Shown here: piece after piece, positions 22,217-31,086 of the stretch
Numbering within the stretch: the first letter of the stretch is position 1
Layout: every line of letters begins with the position of its first letter
Source of the DNA: an uncultured Eubacterium sp.
Lineage (GTDB): Bacteria > Bacillota > Clostridia > Lachnospirales > Lachnospiraceae
DNA length: 60,711 nucleotides
Reading direction: 5' to 3'
Assembly (NCBI GenBank): GCA_910589665.1
Contig: CAJUTR010000009.1
Location: 27,500 to 88,210, forward strand
Position numbers and translations under genes: made by a program
Notes under the pieces: generated by a model
What the model was told of the DNA's origin: nothing
Databases searched by the model: none
The model's input: the letters and a program-made list of their open reading frames with translations, nothing else

Positions 22217-22390
22217 ATGAAGCGGAAGGATTTGGAAAAAATTTTAAACAAGGGCGGGTGGTCTCTGCTCCGGCATGGTGCTAACCATGACATATTTACA
22301 AATGGTGAATGCAACATAGCAGTTCCGAGACATAAGGAACTAAAGGAGAGGACGGCACACGGGATTCTCAAAGAAGCGGGGATTGAATAA
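22217..22390 (+). CDS. hicA: HicA-family mRNA interferase toxin
   Basis: 57 residues, too short for many gene callers. KRKDLEKILNKGGWSLLRHGANHDIF carries the conserved Gly-Trp and catalytic His of HicA, followed by IAVPRHKELKERTAHGILKEAGI. HicA cleaves mRNA and is held by HicB, encoded next. AAAGGAGGCGG precedes the start. Confidence 0.85.
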   Translation: MKRKDLEKILNKGGWSLLRHGANHDIFTNGECNIAVPRHKELKERTAHGILKEAGIE

Positions 22391-22456
22391 ATCCCCGGAT
22401 TTTGGGAATGATAGAGCAAATCTAACCGCATTTTCCGTTTTAAGGAGGGAATGTCA

Positions 22457-22849
22457 ATGAATAAATCTGTATATCCGGCTGTCTTGTCTAAGGACGGTGA
22501 TGGCTATGTCATACGTGTTCCAGATTTTAAAATCGTAACGGAAGGCGATGATATGGCCGAAGCGATCTTTATGGCGAGAGACGCGATCGGGTTACTCGGG
22601 ATCGAACTGGAAGATGAAGGGAAGCCGTTGCCGGAAGCATTTTCGCAGGAATTTGAAAAAGAAGAGGGAGATATCCAAACCCTTGTAGATGTGGATTTTG
22701 TGGAATACCGGAAAAGACATGATAACCGGATGGTAAAGAAAAATTGTACGATACCTTATTACATGAATGTAGAAGCGGAAAAAATGGGAATCAATTTTTC
22801 AAGAGTCCTGCAGGAAGCACTGGCGGATAAACTATCAACGAATGTATAG
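22457..22849 (+). CDS. hicB: HicB-family antitoxin
   Basis: The ATG at 22457 is preferred to 22451 for spacing to AAGGAGGG. 130 residues: an N-terminal RNase-H-like HicB fold (YPAVLSKDGDGYVIRVPDF, then AIFMARDAIGLLGIELEDEG) and a C-terminal ribbon-helix-helix (CTIPYYMNVEAEKMGINFSR) for DNA binding. It should inhibit HicA and repress the hic promoter. Confidence 0.85.
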   Translation: MNKSVYPAVLSKDGDGYVIRVPDFKIVTEGDDMAEAIFMARDAIGLLGIELEDEGKPLPEAFSQEFEKEEGDIQTLVDVDFVEYRKRHDNRMVKKNCTIPYYMNVEAEKMGINFSRVLQEALADKLSTNV

Positions 22850-22867
22850 GGAACCAGGTGCTAACGT

Positions 22868-22914
22868 AAAAAGTCCTGATACTGTAAGAAGTCCTATCAG
22901 TATCAGGACTTTTT
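22868..22914 (+). terminator. Terminator after hicB
   Basis: AAAAAGTCCTGATACTG pairs with CAGTATCAGGACTTTTT, a very stable 17-bp stem around a 13-base loop, ending in T. Confidence 0.85.
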
Positions 22915-23026
22915 ATTGTGCCATCATGAAAATGTCCCTTTATATGTCCCATGAAGTACCTGTACACACCGAGCAGGAGGGCGTTACAATGATTTTAACA
23001 ATCAAGTGCACAAGGAGGTGGAAAAA

Positions 23027-23248
23027 GTGAGGAAAATCGACTGGAAAAGGAAATTAACAAGCCGGAAGCTGTGGATGAGCGCAGCAACATTCGTGTCCAT
23101 GATGATACTGGCGTGTGGGGGAACAGAATCAGAAGCAGGACAGGTAGCCGCGCTGATCATGGCAGGCGCCGCCGTAATAGGATATGTAATAGGCGAGGGG
23201 CTGGCGGACGGCGGAAACCAGCAGGAAACGGAAGGACCAAAAGAATAA
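23027..23248 (+). CDS. Holin-like membrane protein
   Basis: A GTG at 23027 with AAGGAGGTGG upstream gives 73 residues: basic MRKIDWKRKLTSRKLW, a first helix (SAATFVSMMILACGG), a second (VAALIMAGAAVIGYVIGEG) and an acidic tail. This matches a common clostridial phage holin-type family. It begins the lysis group 23027-24251. Confidence 0.7.
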   Translation: MRKIDWKRKLTSRKLWMSAATFVSMMILACGGTESEAGQVAALIMAGAAVIGYVIGEGLADGGNQQETEGPKE

Positions 23249-23299
23249 GAAGGATGAAAAAAGATCAAGGCAGCAGAACATAAAAAGAGGGGGTACATC

Positions 23300-23503
23300 A
23301 TGAGCGAGTCAGTGCTTGTCGGCCTCTTGTCCCTGCTGGGAACATGCTTGGGAACATTAGGAGGCTTCCGTATCACGACATACCGGATCGAGCAGCTGGA
23401 AAAAAAGGTGGAAAAACATAATCATTTCGCGGACAAGATACCGGTGATCGAGGAAAAGATCAAGGTGATCAATCACAGACTGGAGGACATAGAAAATGAG
23501 TAA
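23300..23503 (+). CDS. Holin-associated XhlA/BhlA-like protein
   Basis: 67 residues: one N-terminal membrane helix (LVGLLSLLGTCLGTLGGF), then a charged coiled coil (YRIEQLEKKVEKHNHF...EEKIKVINHRLEDIENE). Proteins of this type accompany the holin and amidase. Its stop overlaps the amidase start by eight bases. Confidence 0.7.
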   Translation: MSESVLVGLLSLLGTCLGTLGGFRITTYRIEQLEKKVEKHNHFADKIPVIEEKIKVINHRLEDIENE

Positions 23504-24251
23504 AAAAGTGTTTATAGGAGTCGGCCACGGGGGCAACGATCCGGGAGCCGTAAAATATTTAGTGGAAAAGGATGTCAACTTGAAAATGGCGAAAGCATGC
23601 CGTGATCATTTAAAGGCTGCAGGAGTAGAAGTAAAGATGAGCCGGACAAAGGACGAAAACGATCCGGTAAGCGAAGAGGTCAGGGAATGCAATGAGTTTG
23701 ACCCAGATGTAGCTGTGGACATCCACAACAATTCTGGTGGCGGAAATGGATTCGAAGCGTTTTATTCCGTCAATGGAGGAGTCGGGAAGACGCTGGCCAA
23801 AAACATAGAATCAGAAGTTAAAAAAATAGGGCAGAACAGCAGAGGGATCAAGACCAAAAAGAATGGAAACGGAAGCGACTATTTTTGTTTCATCCGATCG
23901 ACAAAGTGTCCGGCTGTCATATGCGAAGGGGTCTTTGTGGATAACAAGGCCGACGCAAAACAGGCGGATACAGACGCTGAATGCAAAGAGTTCGGCATCG
24001 CTTATGCAAAGGGGATACTAAAAACCTTGGACGTAAAAGAGGAAAAAGAAACACCGAAGAAGGGGCACGGATACCTGGTCAAGGTAACTGTGTCGGCGCT
24101 GAACATACGGAAGGGGCCGGGAACGAATTACAGTATCGCCGGAGTTATCCGTGACAAAGGGACATATACCATCACGGAAGAAAAAGGAGGATGGGGTAAA
24201 CTTAAGAGCGGGGCGGGGTGGATTGCGTTGAAACACACAAAGAAGGTATAA
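23496..24251 (+). CDS. N-acetylmuramoyl-L-alanine amidase endolysin with SH3 domain
   Basis: 251 residues. Residues 5-175 are an Amidase_3 domain with zinc ligands in VGHGGNDPGA, the acidic helix EEVRECNEF and VDIHNNS, and catalytic Glu in CEGVFVDN. Residues 185-250 form a bacterial SH3 domain (VSALNIRKGPGTNYS; GWIALKH) for wall binding. It cuts the amide bond between MurNAc and the stem peptide at lysis. Confidence 0.92.
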   Translation: MSKKVFIGVGHGGNDPGAVKYLVEKDVNLKMAKACRDHLKAAGVEVKMSRTKDENDPVSEEVRECNEFDPDVAVDIHNNSGGGNGFEAFYSVNGGVGKTLAKNIESEVKKIGQNSRGIKTKKNGNGSDYFCFIRSTKCPAVICEGVFVDNKADAKQADTDAECKEFGIAYAKGILKTLDVKEEKETPKKGHGYLVKVTVSALNIRKGPGTNYSIAGVIRDKGTYTITEEKGGWGKLKSGAGWIALKHTKKV

Positions 24252-24270
24252 GGGACAATGAGGTGGGCGT

Positions 24271-24606
24271 ATGGATGAGCCTAAACTAAAAGCTTCGTTA
24301 AAATTGTTTGCCATAAATTATATCGGAGAATGCTGCGGAAATGCTGAAAAGTCGGCCATCAAGGCCGGTTACTCGGAAAACTACGCAAGGGCGCAATCCT
24401 ACAAATTGTTGGCACGGAGCGATGTACAGAGATACCTTGCCTGGCTGCGCGAAAAAAACAGCAAGATCGTCGATATTATGTCGGCGCAGGAAGTCCAGGG
24501 ATTTTGGAGCAAAGTGATCAAGGACAAAAAATGCAAGACAAGCGACAGGCTCCGCGCCTCCGAGTTACTGGCAAAAGCACAGGGGCAGTTTAAAAGCGAG
24601 TGGTGA
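24271..24606 (+). CDS. Phage terminase small subunit
   Basis: 111 residues. An N-terminal HTH-like part (FAINYIGECCGNAEKSAIKAGYSENYARAQSYKLL) is the Terminase_2 pattern that recognises phage DNA; the rest is helical and ends GQFKSEW. Its partner, the large subunit, is 2.9 kb further on, which is unusual. Confidence 0.85.
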   Translation: MDEPKLKASLKLFAINYIGECCGNAEKSAIKAGYSENYARAQSYKLLARSDVQRYLAWLREKNSKIVDIMSAQEVQGFWSKVIKDKKCKTSDRLRASELLAKAQGQFKSEW

Positions 24607-24610
24607 CAGT

Positions 24611-25309
24611 ATGTATACATTATTAAATTTTTACAGATCGAACCAGTGGGAAAAGCTGATCCGGGTCATCAAGCAGGTAAGGATGAATGAACAGGGATAC
24701 ATTATCTGTAAACATTGTGGGAAACCGATCATCAGATCCTATGATTGCATTGCGCATCATATAACGGAGCTGACAGAAGAAAATGTAAACGACGTATCGG
24801 TATCGCTGAATCCTGATAACATCGCGCTTGTACATCATGGATGCCACAACAGGATACACAACAAGCTGGGGAACGCAGAGCGCCGCGTGTATCTGGTCTG
24901 GGGTTCTCCGCTTAGCGGCAAATCATCGTGGGTCAGAGAAAACATGAACGTCGGGGATTTGGTGGTGGATATTGATTCCGTGTGGCAATGTGTATCTGGA
25001 CTGGATAGATATGTAAAGCCGAAAAGGCTGAACGCGGTCGTTTTCGGGATCAAAAATGAACTGCTCGACATGGTACGGATGCGCCGAGGGAAATGGATTA
25101 ACGCGTATGTGATAGGCGGCTATCCATTAACGGCAGAGCGGGAAAGAATTACGGGGATGCTGGATGCTTACGAGATCTTCATAGACACGGAAAAGAAAGA
25201 GTGTCTGAAGAGATTGCAGGAGAGCGACGACCGGAATAAAGGCCAGTGGGAACAATACATTTCGGACTGGTGGGAAAAATTTTCTCCGGCAGTCCCCCCG
25301 GGTTGTTAA
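24611..25309 (+). CDS. HNH endonuclease fused to a P-loop kinase-like domain
   Basis: 232 residues. Residues 30-85 are an HNH nuclease: CKHCG (33-37), AHHI, NPDNIALVHHGCHNRIH. Residues 92-225 start with a beta strand and Walker A GSPLSGKS (98-105), then VVDIDSVW and a lid-like Arg-rich part, as in zeta-toxin or polynucleotide kinase-like proteins. HNH proteins beside terminase often help make phage ends; the kinase-like half is less usual and may act on DNA or RNA termini. Confidence 0.8.
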   Translation: MYTLLNFYRSNQWEKLIRVIKQVRMNEQGYIICKHCGKPIIRSYDCIAHHITELTEENVNDVSVSLNPDNIALVHHGCHNRIHNKLGNAERRVYLVWGSPLSGKSSWVRENMNVGDLVVDIDSVWQCVSGLDRYVKPKRLNAVVFGIKNELLDMVRMRRGKWINAYVIGGYPLTAERERITGMLDAYEIFIDTEKKECLKRLQESDDRNKGQWEQYISDWWEKFSPAVPPGC

Positions 25310-25420
25310 AATTATCGATCATAAGGGGACTGTGACAGGGTTCTGATCTTCCGCAGAAAAGCGGAAAATGAGATTTTTGAAATCGGGAAAAACCAATCAA
25401 AGAGGAAGGAAGGCAAAATA

Positions 25421-25843
25421 ATGGAAGAAAACGAAAAGGTTTTTGGCATCTGTGAAAATAAGTGTCTGAAAGAGGTTCTTCCGAAAGAAGATGCAATGCC
25501 GATCGGAAACATCTTCCACATGAACGGACTCATCAATGTACAGTTGATGTCAAACATGGCAAATGGAAGTATGCAGTTTGAATATCCACAGGGGTTTACA
25601 AACGAAAACATCATTTTGGCGCAGATCCTTATGGAAGTTCATGGCGAGGACGGAAATTCGATATGGAGGACCGTGCCAATATTATTAAGAAGCGGGTTAG
25701 ATGTGGCGGCTGGACATGAATCACTAGAAATTAGATTGCTGGAAGACAAGATAGCACTGAATTACTGGGCAGCATGGGAAAGCACAGAGTGTCCCGTTGA
25801 AGAGGGGTATCATGCCGTCAGGATAACTCTGGTCAGAGTCTAA
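25421..25843 (+). CDS. Hypothetical phage protein, probably structural
   Basis: 140 residues, AGAGGAAGGAAGG upstream. Beta-rich and acidic (NIFHMNGLINVQLMSNMANG; SIWRTVPILLRSG; YHAVRITLVRV). No family recognised. With the next two genes it forms a block inserted between the terminase small and large subunits. Confidence 0.6.
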   Translation: MEENEKVFGICENKCLKEVLPKEDAMPIGNIFHMNGLINVQLMSNMANGSMQFEYPQGFTNENIILAQILMEVHGEDGNSIWRTVPILLRSGLDVAAGHESLEIRLLEDKIALNYWAAWESTECPVEEGYHAVRITLVRV

Positions 25844-25856
25844 AAAAGGGGAGTAC

Positions 25857-26270
25857 GTGAAAAATATAATAGAGATTGATGCAGCAAAGAATTGTTTATG
25901 TGAGCTTGTCAGCAGTATTTATGACGGTACAAACCGACTGATTTTAAAGATAAAATCAGGAAACGGGAAAAAGCTCGTGGTAGAAAAAACGGAAGTTGCC
26001 ATCACGAATCAGGAATTTTTGTATGAGATACCAGAGGTTTTATATACCGGCACGGATGAATTCAGCTTCATGATTTCGAATAACGAGAAAAAAAAGTTCC
26101 GCGTGAAAAAGGTGAAACGAATTCAAGGAGACATGATCATTAAACAGATTACAAATGAAACATATGAACTCCGCACAAAGAGTAAAGCGGATATGGGAGC
26201 GGATGTCGGTGACAGGATTAAAATATACGGAGTGGTAAAAGAATGGAATGAAGACATTTGGGCTGGATAG
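25857..26270 (+). CDS. Hypothetical phage protein, beta-rich
   Basis: GTG start at 25857 with AAAGGGGAG upstream. 137 residues with strands such as LILKIKSGNGKKLVV and EFSFMISNNEKKKFRVKKV, ending in an OB-like DVGDRIKIYGVV. Function unknown; perhaps an appendage or chaperone for the following gene. Confidence 0.6.
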   Translation: MKNIIEIDAAKNCLCELVSSIYDGTNRLILKIKSGNGKKLVVEKTEVAITNQEFLYEIPEVLYTGTDEFSFMISNNEKKKFRVKKVKRIQGDMIIKQITNETYELRTKSKADMGADVGDRIKIYGVVKEWNEDIWAG

Positions 26271-26280
26271 GAGGCGGAAG

Positions 26281-27192
26281 ATGGGTGCGATAACCTCGGG
26301 GAAAATTTTGGTAAATACGCCGGAATGGTATGCCGGCCTGGAAACACCGGAAGCTGCAACGGTAAAAGATTTTATGGAGTATTTAGCTGGCCAGTTAGCA
26401 GGGAAGTTAGGTACTGCCGAATACACAGAAATAATAAATGGTAACAGGATTTACCCGGCCGTAAAAATCCCGTGGGCGGACGGTACGATCGGAACGGAAA
26501 TCTTTGCGCTTATCATAATCGAAGCGGATAGAAGCACGTTAATATCCAAAATATCCGGTACATTTAAAATAGGAGTAAGCACAAGAGAAAGTTATTCCGC
26601 AGGTGATAGCGGATACTACATTTACGAACGCGGTTCTAGCGCGAACAATACACACGGGTCATTTAACTTCGCTGGAAGCCGGGTCCTATTTATGATTAAC
26701 GAAATGTTTTCTGGGGGAGAGTCATTTTATACGATAGGATGGTCCGGTTTAAGTAATAGCCAGATAGTAGACAACACGTATTTAGCACCGACAACATTTG
26801 TCTGCACCTTGGAAAATGTTGTTACGCGATTAAAACATAACGCTGTCATATTCTCCGCGCCATATACTTCGGGAGCAATTTCGGCAATAACAGAAAACGG
26901 GGGCAGGATTGAGACGAGTTCGATCGGCTGTCCACTCTATACGTCGGATCCCAATATTGCGTTAGTAGAAAGACTCGTGTTCGGGAGATACTACAGTAAT
27001 ATCTTTTATGTTGTTTATCCAGCCAAGCATGCCCCAGTATCAGCACTTCTCGCAGGAAACGCCCTTGAGAGATACCCGAATGGATGGGTGCCGGGCCTGC
27101 TATATGTAAAAAATCATAGCTATTATTTACAGGTCACTATGGGAAGCTGTGCAAAAGCGTTAGCGGTACGAGCGGATGGAGGGGATGGATGA
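26281..27192 (+). CDS. Putative phage appendage protein, 303 residues
   Basis: The ATG at 26281 has GGAGGCGG upstream. An N-terminal segment (NTPEWYAGLETPEAATVKDF), then Gly, Ser, Tyr and Asn-rich beta sequence (GDSGYYIYERGSSANNTHGS; GWSGLSNSQIV), as in receptor-binding or decoration proteins. No domain is recognised. Its place before terL rather than after the tail genes is odd. Confidence 0.5.
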   Translation: MGAITSGKILVNTPEWYAGLETPEAATVKDFMEYLAGQLAGKLGTAEYTEIINGNRIYPAVKIPWADGTIGTEIFALIIIEADRSTLISKISGTFKIGVSTRESYSAGDSGYYIYERGSSANNTHGSFNFAGSRVLFMINEMFSGGESFYTIGWSGLSNSQIVDNTYLAPTTFVCTLENVVTRLKHNAVIFSAPYTSGAISAITENGGRIETSSIGCPLYTSDPNIALVERLVFGRYYSNIFYVVYPAKHAPVSALLAGNALERYPNGWVPGLLYVKNHSYYLQVTMGSCAKALAVRADGGDG

Positions 27193-27509
27193 ACAGAAAA
27201 GAAGAGCTGCTAAATGCAATAAAAGAGAGAAAAGAACTGGTCCCTCTCGTCGATGAAGTAATATTCCTGGAGGACCATCTTGCAAAGTTGAAAAAGATGC
27301 CTTTTATAAAAACCCATCCGGCAAATGAGGAACTGCAAAAAGTGACGCCGGCAAGCAGACAGTATAAAGAGTTATTACAGCAGTATACAAACTGCATCAA
27401 AATTTTAAGCAGGGCGTGTGGCGAACAGGATCAAGGAGAAGAATCGCCGTTGAGAAAATGGGTAAAAAAGCATGTTGATACAAAACAAAACAATATGGAC
27501 ACCGGATAA
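27189..27509 (+). CDS. Terminase-associated small protein (P27-like)
   Basis: 106 helical residues: ELVPLVDEVIFLEDHLAKLKK, MPFIKTHPANEELQKVTPA, and QQYTNCIKILSRACG. This profile is found directly before terL in many clostridial phages. It overlaps terL by 38 bases, so a second small-subunit role is likely. Confidence 0.7.
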   Translation: MNRKEELLNAIKERKELVPLVDEVIFLEDHLAKLKKMPFIKTHPANEELQKVTPASRQYKELLQQYTNCIKILSRACGEQDQGEESPLRKWVKKHVDTKQNNMDTG

Positions 27510-29190
27510 CTCATTCCTTCTCGAATACCATAGCAGGATAGAAACGGGTGAAATCGTCGCCGGGCAGGAATTATGGCAGGAATTAAACAACCTGAAAGAA
27601 GATTTTCGAAACGACAGATACATATACGACACAGAAGATGCCAGACTGCGCATGGATTTCATGGAAAACTGTGTCAGGCTCACAAAGTCCCCGTTTTATA
27701 ACAAGCCAATGGTTTTAATGCTCTGGCAAAAAGCATTCATTGAGGCGGTATATTCGTTCAAAATGACAGAAAACAAGCTTGACAGGTTTAAAAAAATAAT
27801 CCTCCTCATAGCGAGAAAGAACGCGAAATCTGAAACGTGCTCCGCGCTTGGATTGGGAGAATTGGTCGTCGGAAATGATGGCGCGGACATCGTATGCAGC
27901 AGCAATGACGATATGCAGGCGTCAATCGTATACGATGCCATTGACACAATGCGGCAGCTAATTGATCCGGATGACCTGGACACGAAAAGAAACCAACGGT
28001 TTATTTTAAACAAGGCCAATGGCTCGAAAATTTTCAAACTGTCCGACCGGACCCGAAACAAAGAAGGGCGGAATATAGACTTTGCCATTGTGGACGAGAC
28101 TCACGAAATGAAAAACAACGTGATCGGAAAATCCATTGAACAGTCGCAGTCGTTGAAAGACAATCCGAAATTTATCAACATAACAACCGAAGGATTTGAG
28201 GAAGATGGATACCTCGACCAGGAACTGAGAAAAGCCAGGGACGTGATCTCCGGCGAAGATGACGGGGTCGCGGCGGAAAGGCTCCTGCCGTGGCTGTACA
28301 CGCAGGACTCCGAGCAGGAAGTATGGCAGGGAAACCGGAAAAACCGCTTGTGGATGAAAAGCAATCCGACGCTCGGTGTAATCAAAAAGTGGGAATACCT
28401 GGAAGAACAGGTAGATACAGCTAAGTCACATAAATCAGACAGGATCTTTATCCTGTCAAAGGATTTTAATTTTAAACAAAACGGCGTGGAGTGCTGGCTG
28501 GATTCGAGGGACTATACATATGGAGCTGTTTACGACCTGGAAGAATTCCGGGGAAGCAAATGTATCGGTGCCGTAGATTTATCGGAAACAACGGACCTGT
28601 GCTGCGCAAAGATCCTGTTAATGAAACCGGAGGACCCCATAAAATATATCCATACCATGTACTTTATACCGGAAAACAAATTGGAGCGCGCAGACGACAC
28701 GAACGCGGGGGCAGACTACAGAGCATGGGCCAAAGAGGGACTTATGACGATCACGGAGGGAAATGACATAGACCTTTCCGTAGTGGCGGACTGGTTTTAC
28801 AAACTAAAAAAAGAATATGAAATCATGCTCTGGAAAGCGGGTTATGACCAGAAATTTGCAAATGAATGGCTCAACAGAATGAGGGAATATAACTGGACGC
28901 GAGAAGATGAGGACCTGATCATGATACTGCAGAACGCCCAGACGTTAAGCGACGCAACAAAGCTAGTCGAAGCGGAACTGCAGAAACGTTTGATCAATTA
29001 CAACGAAAACAAAGTGGATCGCTGGTGTTTGAAAAATGCGTCGATCAAAGTGGATAAGTTTGGAAAGTGCTTATGCGTAAAGCCGGAGGCATCGAAACGA
29101 ATCGACGGCGCCGTGGCACTCATCATACTGTACGAAATGTACAGGAGATACCGATCTGAATTTAGGAAACTGATTGGAGGGAAGTCATAA
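27472..29190 (+). CDS. terL: Phage terminase large subunit
   Basis: 572 residues of the HK97-type Terminase_1 family. ATPase: Walker A-like ARKNAKS (about 114-120) and Walker B FAIVDETHEM (204-213), with coupling motif NITTEG. Nuclease: acidic residues in GAVDLSETTDLCCAKI and a late Asp in KRIDGAVALI. It packages DNA into the prohead and cuts it. Followed at once by portal. Confidence 0.95.
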   Translation: MLIQNKTIWTPDNSFLLEYHSRIETGEIVAGQELWQELNNLKEDFRNDRYIYDTEDARLRMDFMENCVRLTKSPFYNKPMVLMLWQKAFIEAVYSFKMTENKLDRFKKIILLIARKNAKSETCSALGLGELVVGNDGADIVCSSNDDMQASIVYDAIDTMRQLIDPDDLDTKRNQRFILNKANGSKIFKLSDRTRNKEGRNIDFAIVDETHEMKNNVIGKSIEQSQSLKDNPKFINITTEGFEEDGYLDQELRKARDVISGEDDGVAAERLLPWLYTQDSEQEVWQGNRKNRLWMKSNPTLGVIKKWEYLEEQVDTAKSHKSDRIFILSKDFNFKQNGVECWLDSRDYTYGAVYDLEEFRGSKCIGAVDLSETTDLCCAKILLMKPEDPIKYIHTMYFIPENKLERADDTNAGADYRAWAKEGLMTITEGNDIDLSVVADWFYKLKKEYEIMLWKAGYDQKFANEWLNRMREYNWTREDEDLIMILQNAQTLSDATKLVEAELQKRLINYNENKVDRWCLKNASIKVDKFGKCLCVKPEASKRIDGAVALIILYEMYRRYRSEFRKLIGGKS

Positions 29191-29191
29191 A

Positions 29192-30451
29192 ATGGGATGG
29201 CTGGATAAATTACCATGGCGGAAGCAAAAAAAGAATAGTGTGTTCGCGGATATGCTGAATGGGTTTACGCCTATCTTTTCCCAGTTTGGCCACGACATAT
29301 ACGCGAGCGACGTCGTGCAGCAGGCCCTTATGTGCATCGTGCAGGAAATGAAAAAATTAAATCCGATGCACGTTAGGATTTCGGGCATGGACGAAAACCC
29401 CGTCACAGGAAACCGGAGCCTGCAGAACGTACTGGACCACCCGAACGAACTCATGACGAAGAGTGAGTTCATAGAGAAGATCATGTGGACGCTGCTGTTT
29501 AATTATAATGCTTTTGTCATACCTGTTTACAAACGCTGGACGGATCCGGACACACAGACAGAACGACGGGTTTATACCGGCCTCTATCCGGTGCAGCCGG
29601 TACAGGTGGATTTCATCCAGGACGAAGACGGCGTGCTATACATAAAAATGAGATTTTCAAACCAGTACGAAACGACGCTGCCATACGCAGAAGTCATACA
29701 TATCCGGCATAAATTTTCCATCAACGAATTTATGGGCGGAAACGAAAGAGGACAGCCGGACAACGATGCACTGTTAAAAACGCTTGAAATGAATGGAACA
29801 TTGCTACAGGGAGTTGCATCGGCAATGAAATCAAGTTTTGCCATTAACGCGGTAGTAAAATACAACACCTTGATGGATGACGGAAAAACCGAGGCGGCGT
29901 TAAAGATCCTCGAAAAGAAAATAAAAGCAAGCGAAAGCGGATTCCTGCCATTGGACTTAAAATCAGAATTTATACCAATAAAAAAAGAACTTAAGCTTGT
30001 GGATCCGGAGACACTTAAGTTTATTGACGAAAAGATCCTGCGCACATGGGGGATCTCTACTCCGATACTGACCGGGGATTATACAAAAACGCAGTATGAA
30101 GCATTTTATCAAAAAGTTCTCGAGCCATTCATTATCTCACTCGGACAGGCGTTTACAAAGACGTTGTTCACGGAACGGGAGCAGTCATTTGGAAACAAGA
30201 TCAAGTTTTATCCGAAAGACCTGATCTTTATGAGCGTGGATCAAACACTGGAAATGATACGCCTGCTCGGAGATTCGGGGGCCTTATACGAGAATGAGAA
30301 GCGCACGGCGCTTGGGTTAAAGCCGGACCCGAACCTGGAAGGGATCCGTATGCAGTCGCTGAATTATGTAAATGTCGAGTTTGCAAAAGAATATCAGACG
30401 AAACCAGCCGAAGACAACAGAATGGAGGGCGTAAAAAGTGACAAAAAGTAG
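29192..30451 (+). CDS. Phage portal protein (HK97 family)
   Basis: The ATG at 29192 has GGAGGGAAG upstream. 419 residues. Typical features are DVVQQALMCIVQEMKKLNP, PNELMTKSEFIEKIMWTLLF, and a central ILRTWGISTPILTGDYTKTQYEAFYQ. It forms the ring through which DNA enters the head and to which the connectors bind. Confidence 0.92.
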   Translation: MGWLDKLPWRKQKKNSVFADMLNGFTPIFSQFGHDIYASDVVQQALMCIVQEMKKLNPMHVRISGMDENPVTGNRSLQNVLDHPNELMTKSEFIEKIMWTLLFNYNAFVIPVYKRWTDPDTQTERRVYTGLYPVQPVQVDFIQDEDGVLYIKMRFSNQYETTLPYAEVIHIRHKFSINEFMGGNERGQPDNDALLKTLEMNGTLLQGVASAMKSSFAINAVVKYNTLMDDGKTEAALKILEKKIKASESGFLPLDLKSEFIPIKKELKLVDPETLKFIDEKILRTWGISTPILTGDYTKTQYEAFYQKVLEPFIISLGQAFTKTLFTEREQSFGNKIKFYPKDLIFMSVDQTLEMIRLLGDSGALYENEKRTALGLKPDPNLEGIRMQSLNYVNVEFAKEYQTKPAEDNRMEGVKSDKK

Positions 30452-31076
30452 AAAACCGCTGGAACACAGGCAGTACAAATTTGAAATCCGGGCAGAAGAA
30501 AGCGAAACAGGAAGCATAATCACCGGCAGGCCGATTGTATATGAGAAGAAAACGGATCTCGGCTATTTTGACGAAGTGATCCACCGAGGGGCACTTGACA
30601 AGGCGGACCTGACGGATGTCCGTTTCCTCGTGAATCACGATATTTCCAAGATTCCTCTTGCAAGGAGCCGGAAGAATACAGAAAACAGCACAATGCAGTT
30701 TACTGTAGACAAAGACGGGATGAATATACGGGTGACACTGGACACGGAGAATAACACAGAGGCACGCAATCTGTATTCAGCAGTCAAACGGGGGGATATT
30801 TCCGGAATGTCGTTTATGTTTGGGATAGACGCAGAGGAATGGGAGAACCTGGATTCAGAACATCCGACGCGCCACATCAATAAAATAAGCACAGTCGTTG
30901 AAGTAAGCGCGGTGACATTTCCGGCTTACGAAGCAACGGAAATAGATGCCAGGGATAAGGGGGCGTTGGACAATGTCCGGCAGGCGGTGGAGACTGCACG
31001 GCAATCCCGGCGATCGGTGGAGACCGATGAACTGGAACTTGAGAAACTGAAGGCGCACTATTTATATGGAATGTAG
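30438..31076 (+). CDS. Prohead protease (HK97, S78 family)
   Basis: GTG start at 30438, overlapping portal by 14 bases. 212 residues with catalytic His in FLVNHD and Ser in RGDISGMSFMF, in the order expected for S78 proteases. It removes the N-terminal delta domain of the capsid protein encoded next. Confidence 0.92.
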   Translation: MTKSRKPLEHRQYKFEIRAEESETGSIITGRPIVYEKKTDLGYFDEVIHRGALDKADLTDVRFLVNHDISKIPLARSRKNTENSTMQFTVDKDGMNIRVTLDTENNTEARNLYSAVKRGDISGMSFMFGIDAEEWENLDSEHPTRHINKISTVVEVSAVTFPAYEATEIDARDKGALDNVRQAVETARQSRRSVETDELELEKLKAHYLYGM

Positions 31077-31086
31077 GAGGAGAGAT

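Noticed and set aside
25421..27192. Anti-phage defence island between terminase genes
   Set aside because: No nuclease, helicase, NADase, protease or other defence motif is visible in these three genes; beta-rich structural proteins are more likely.
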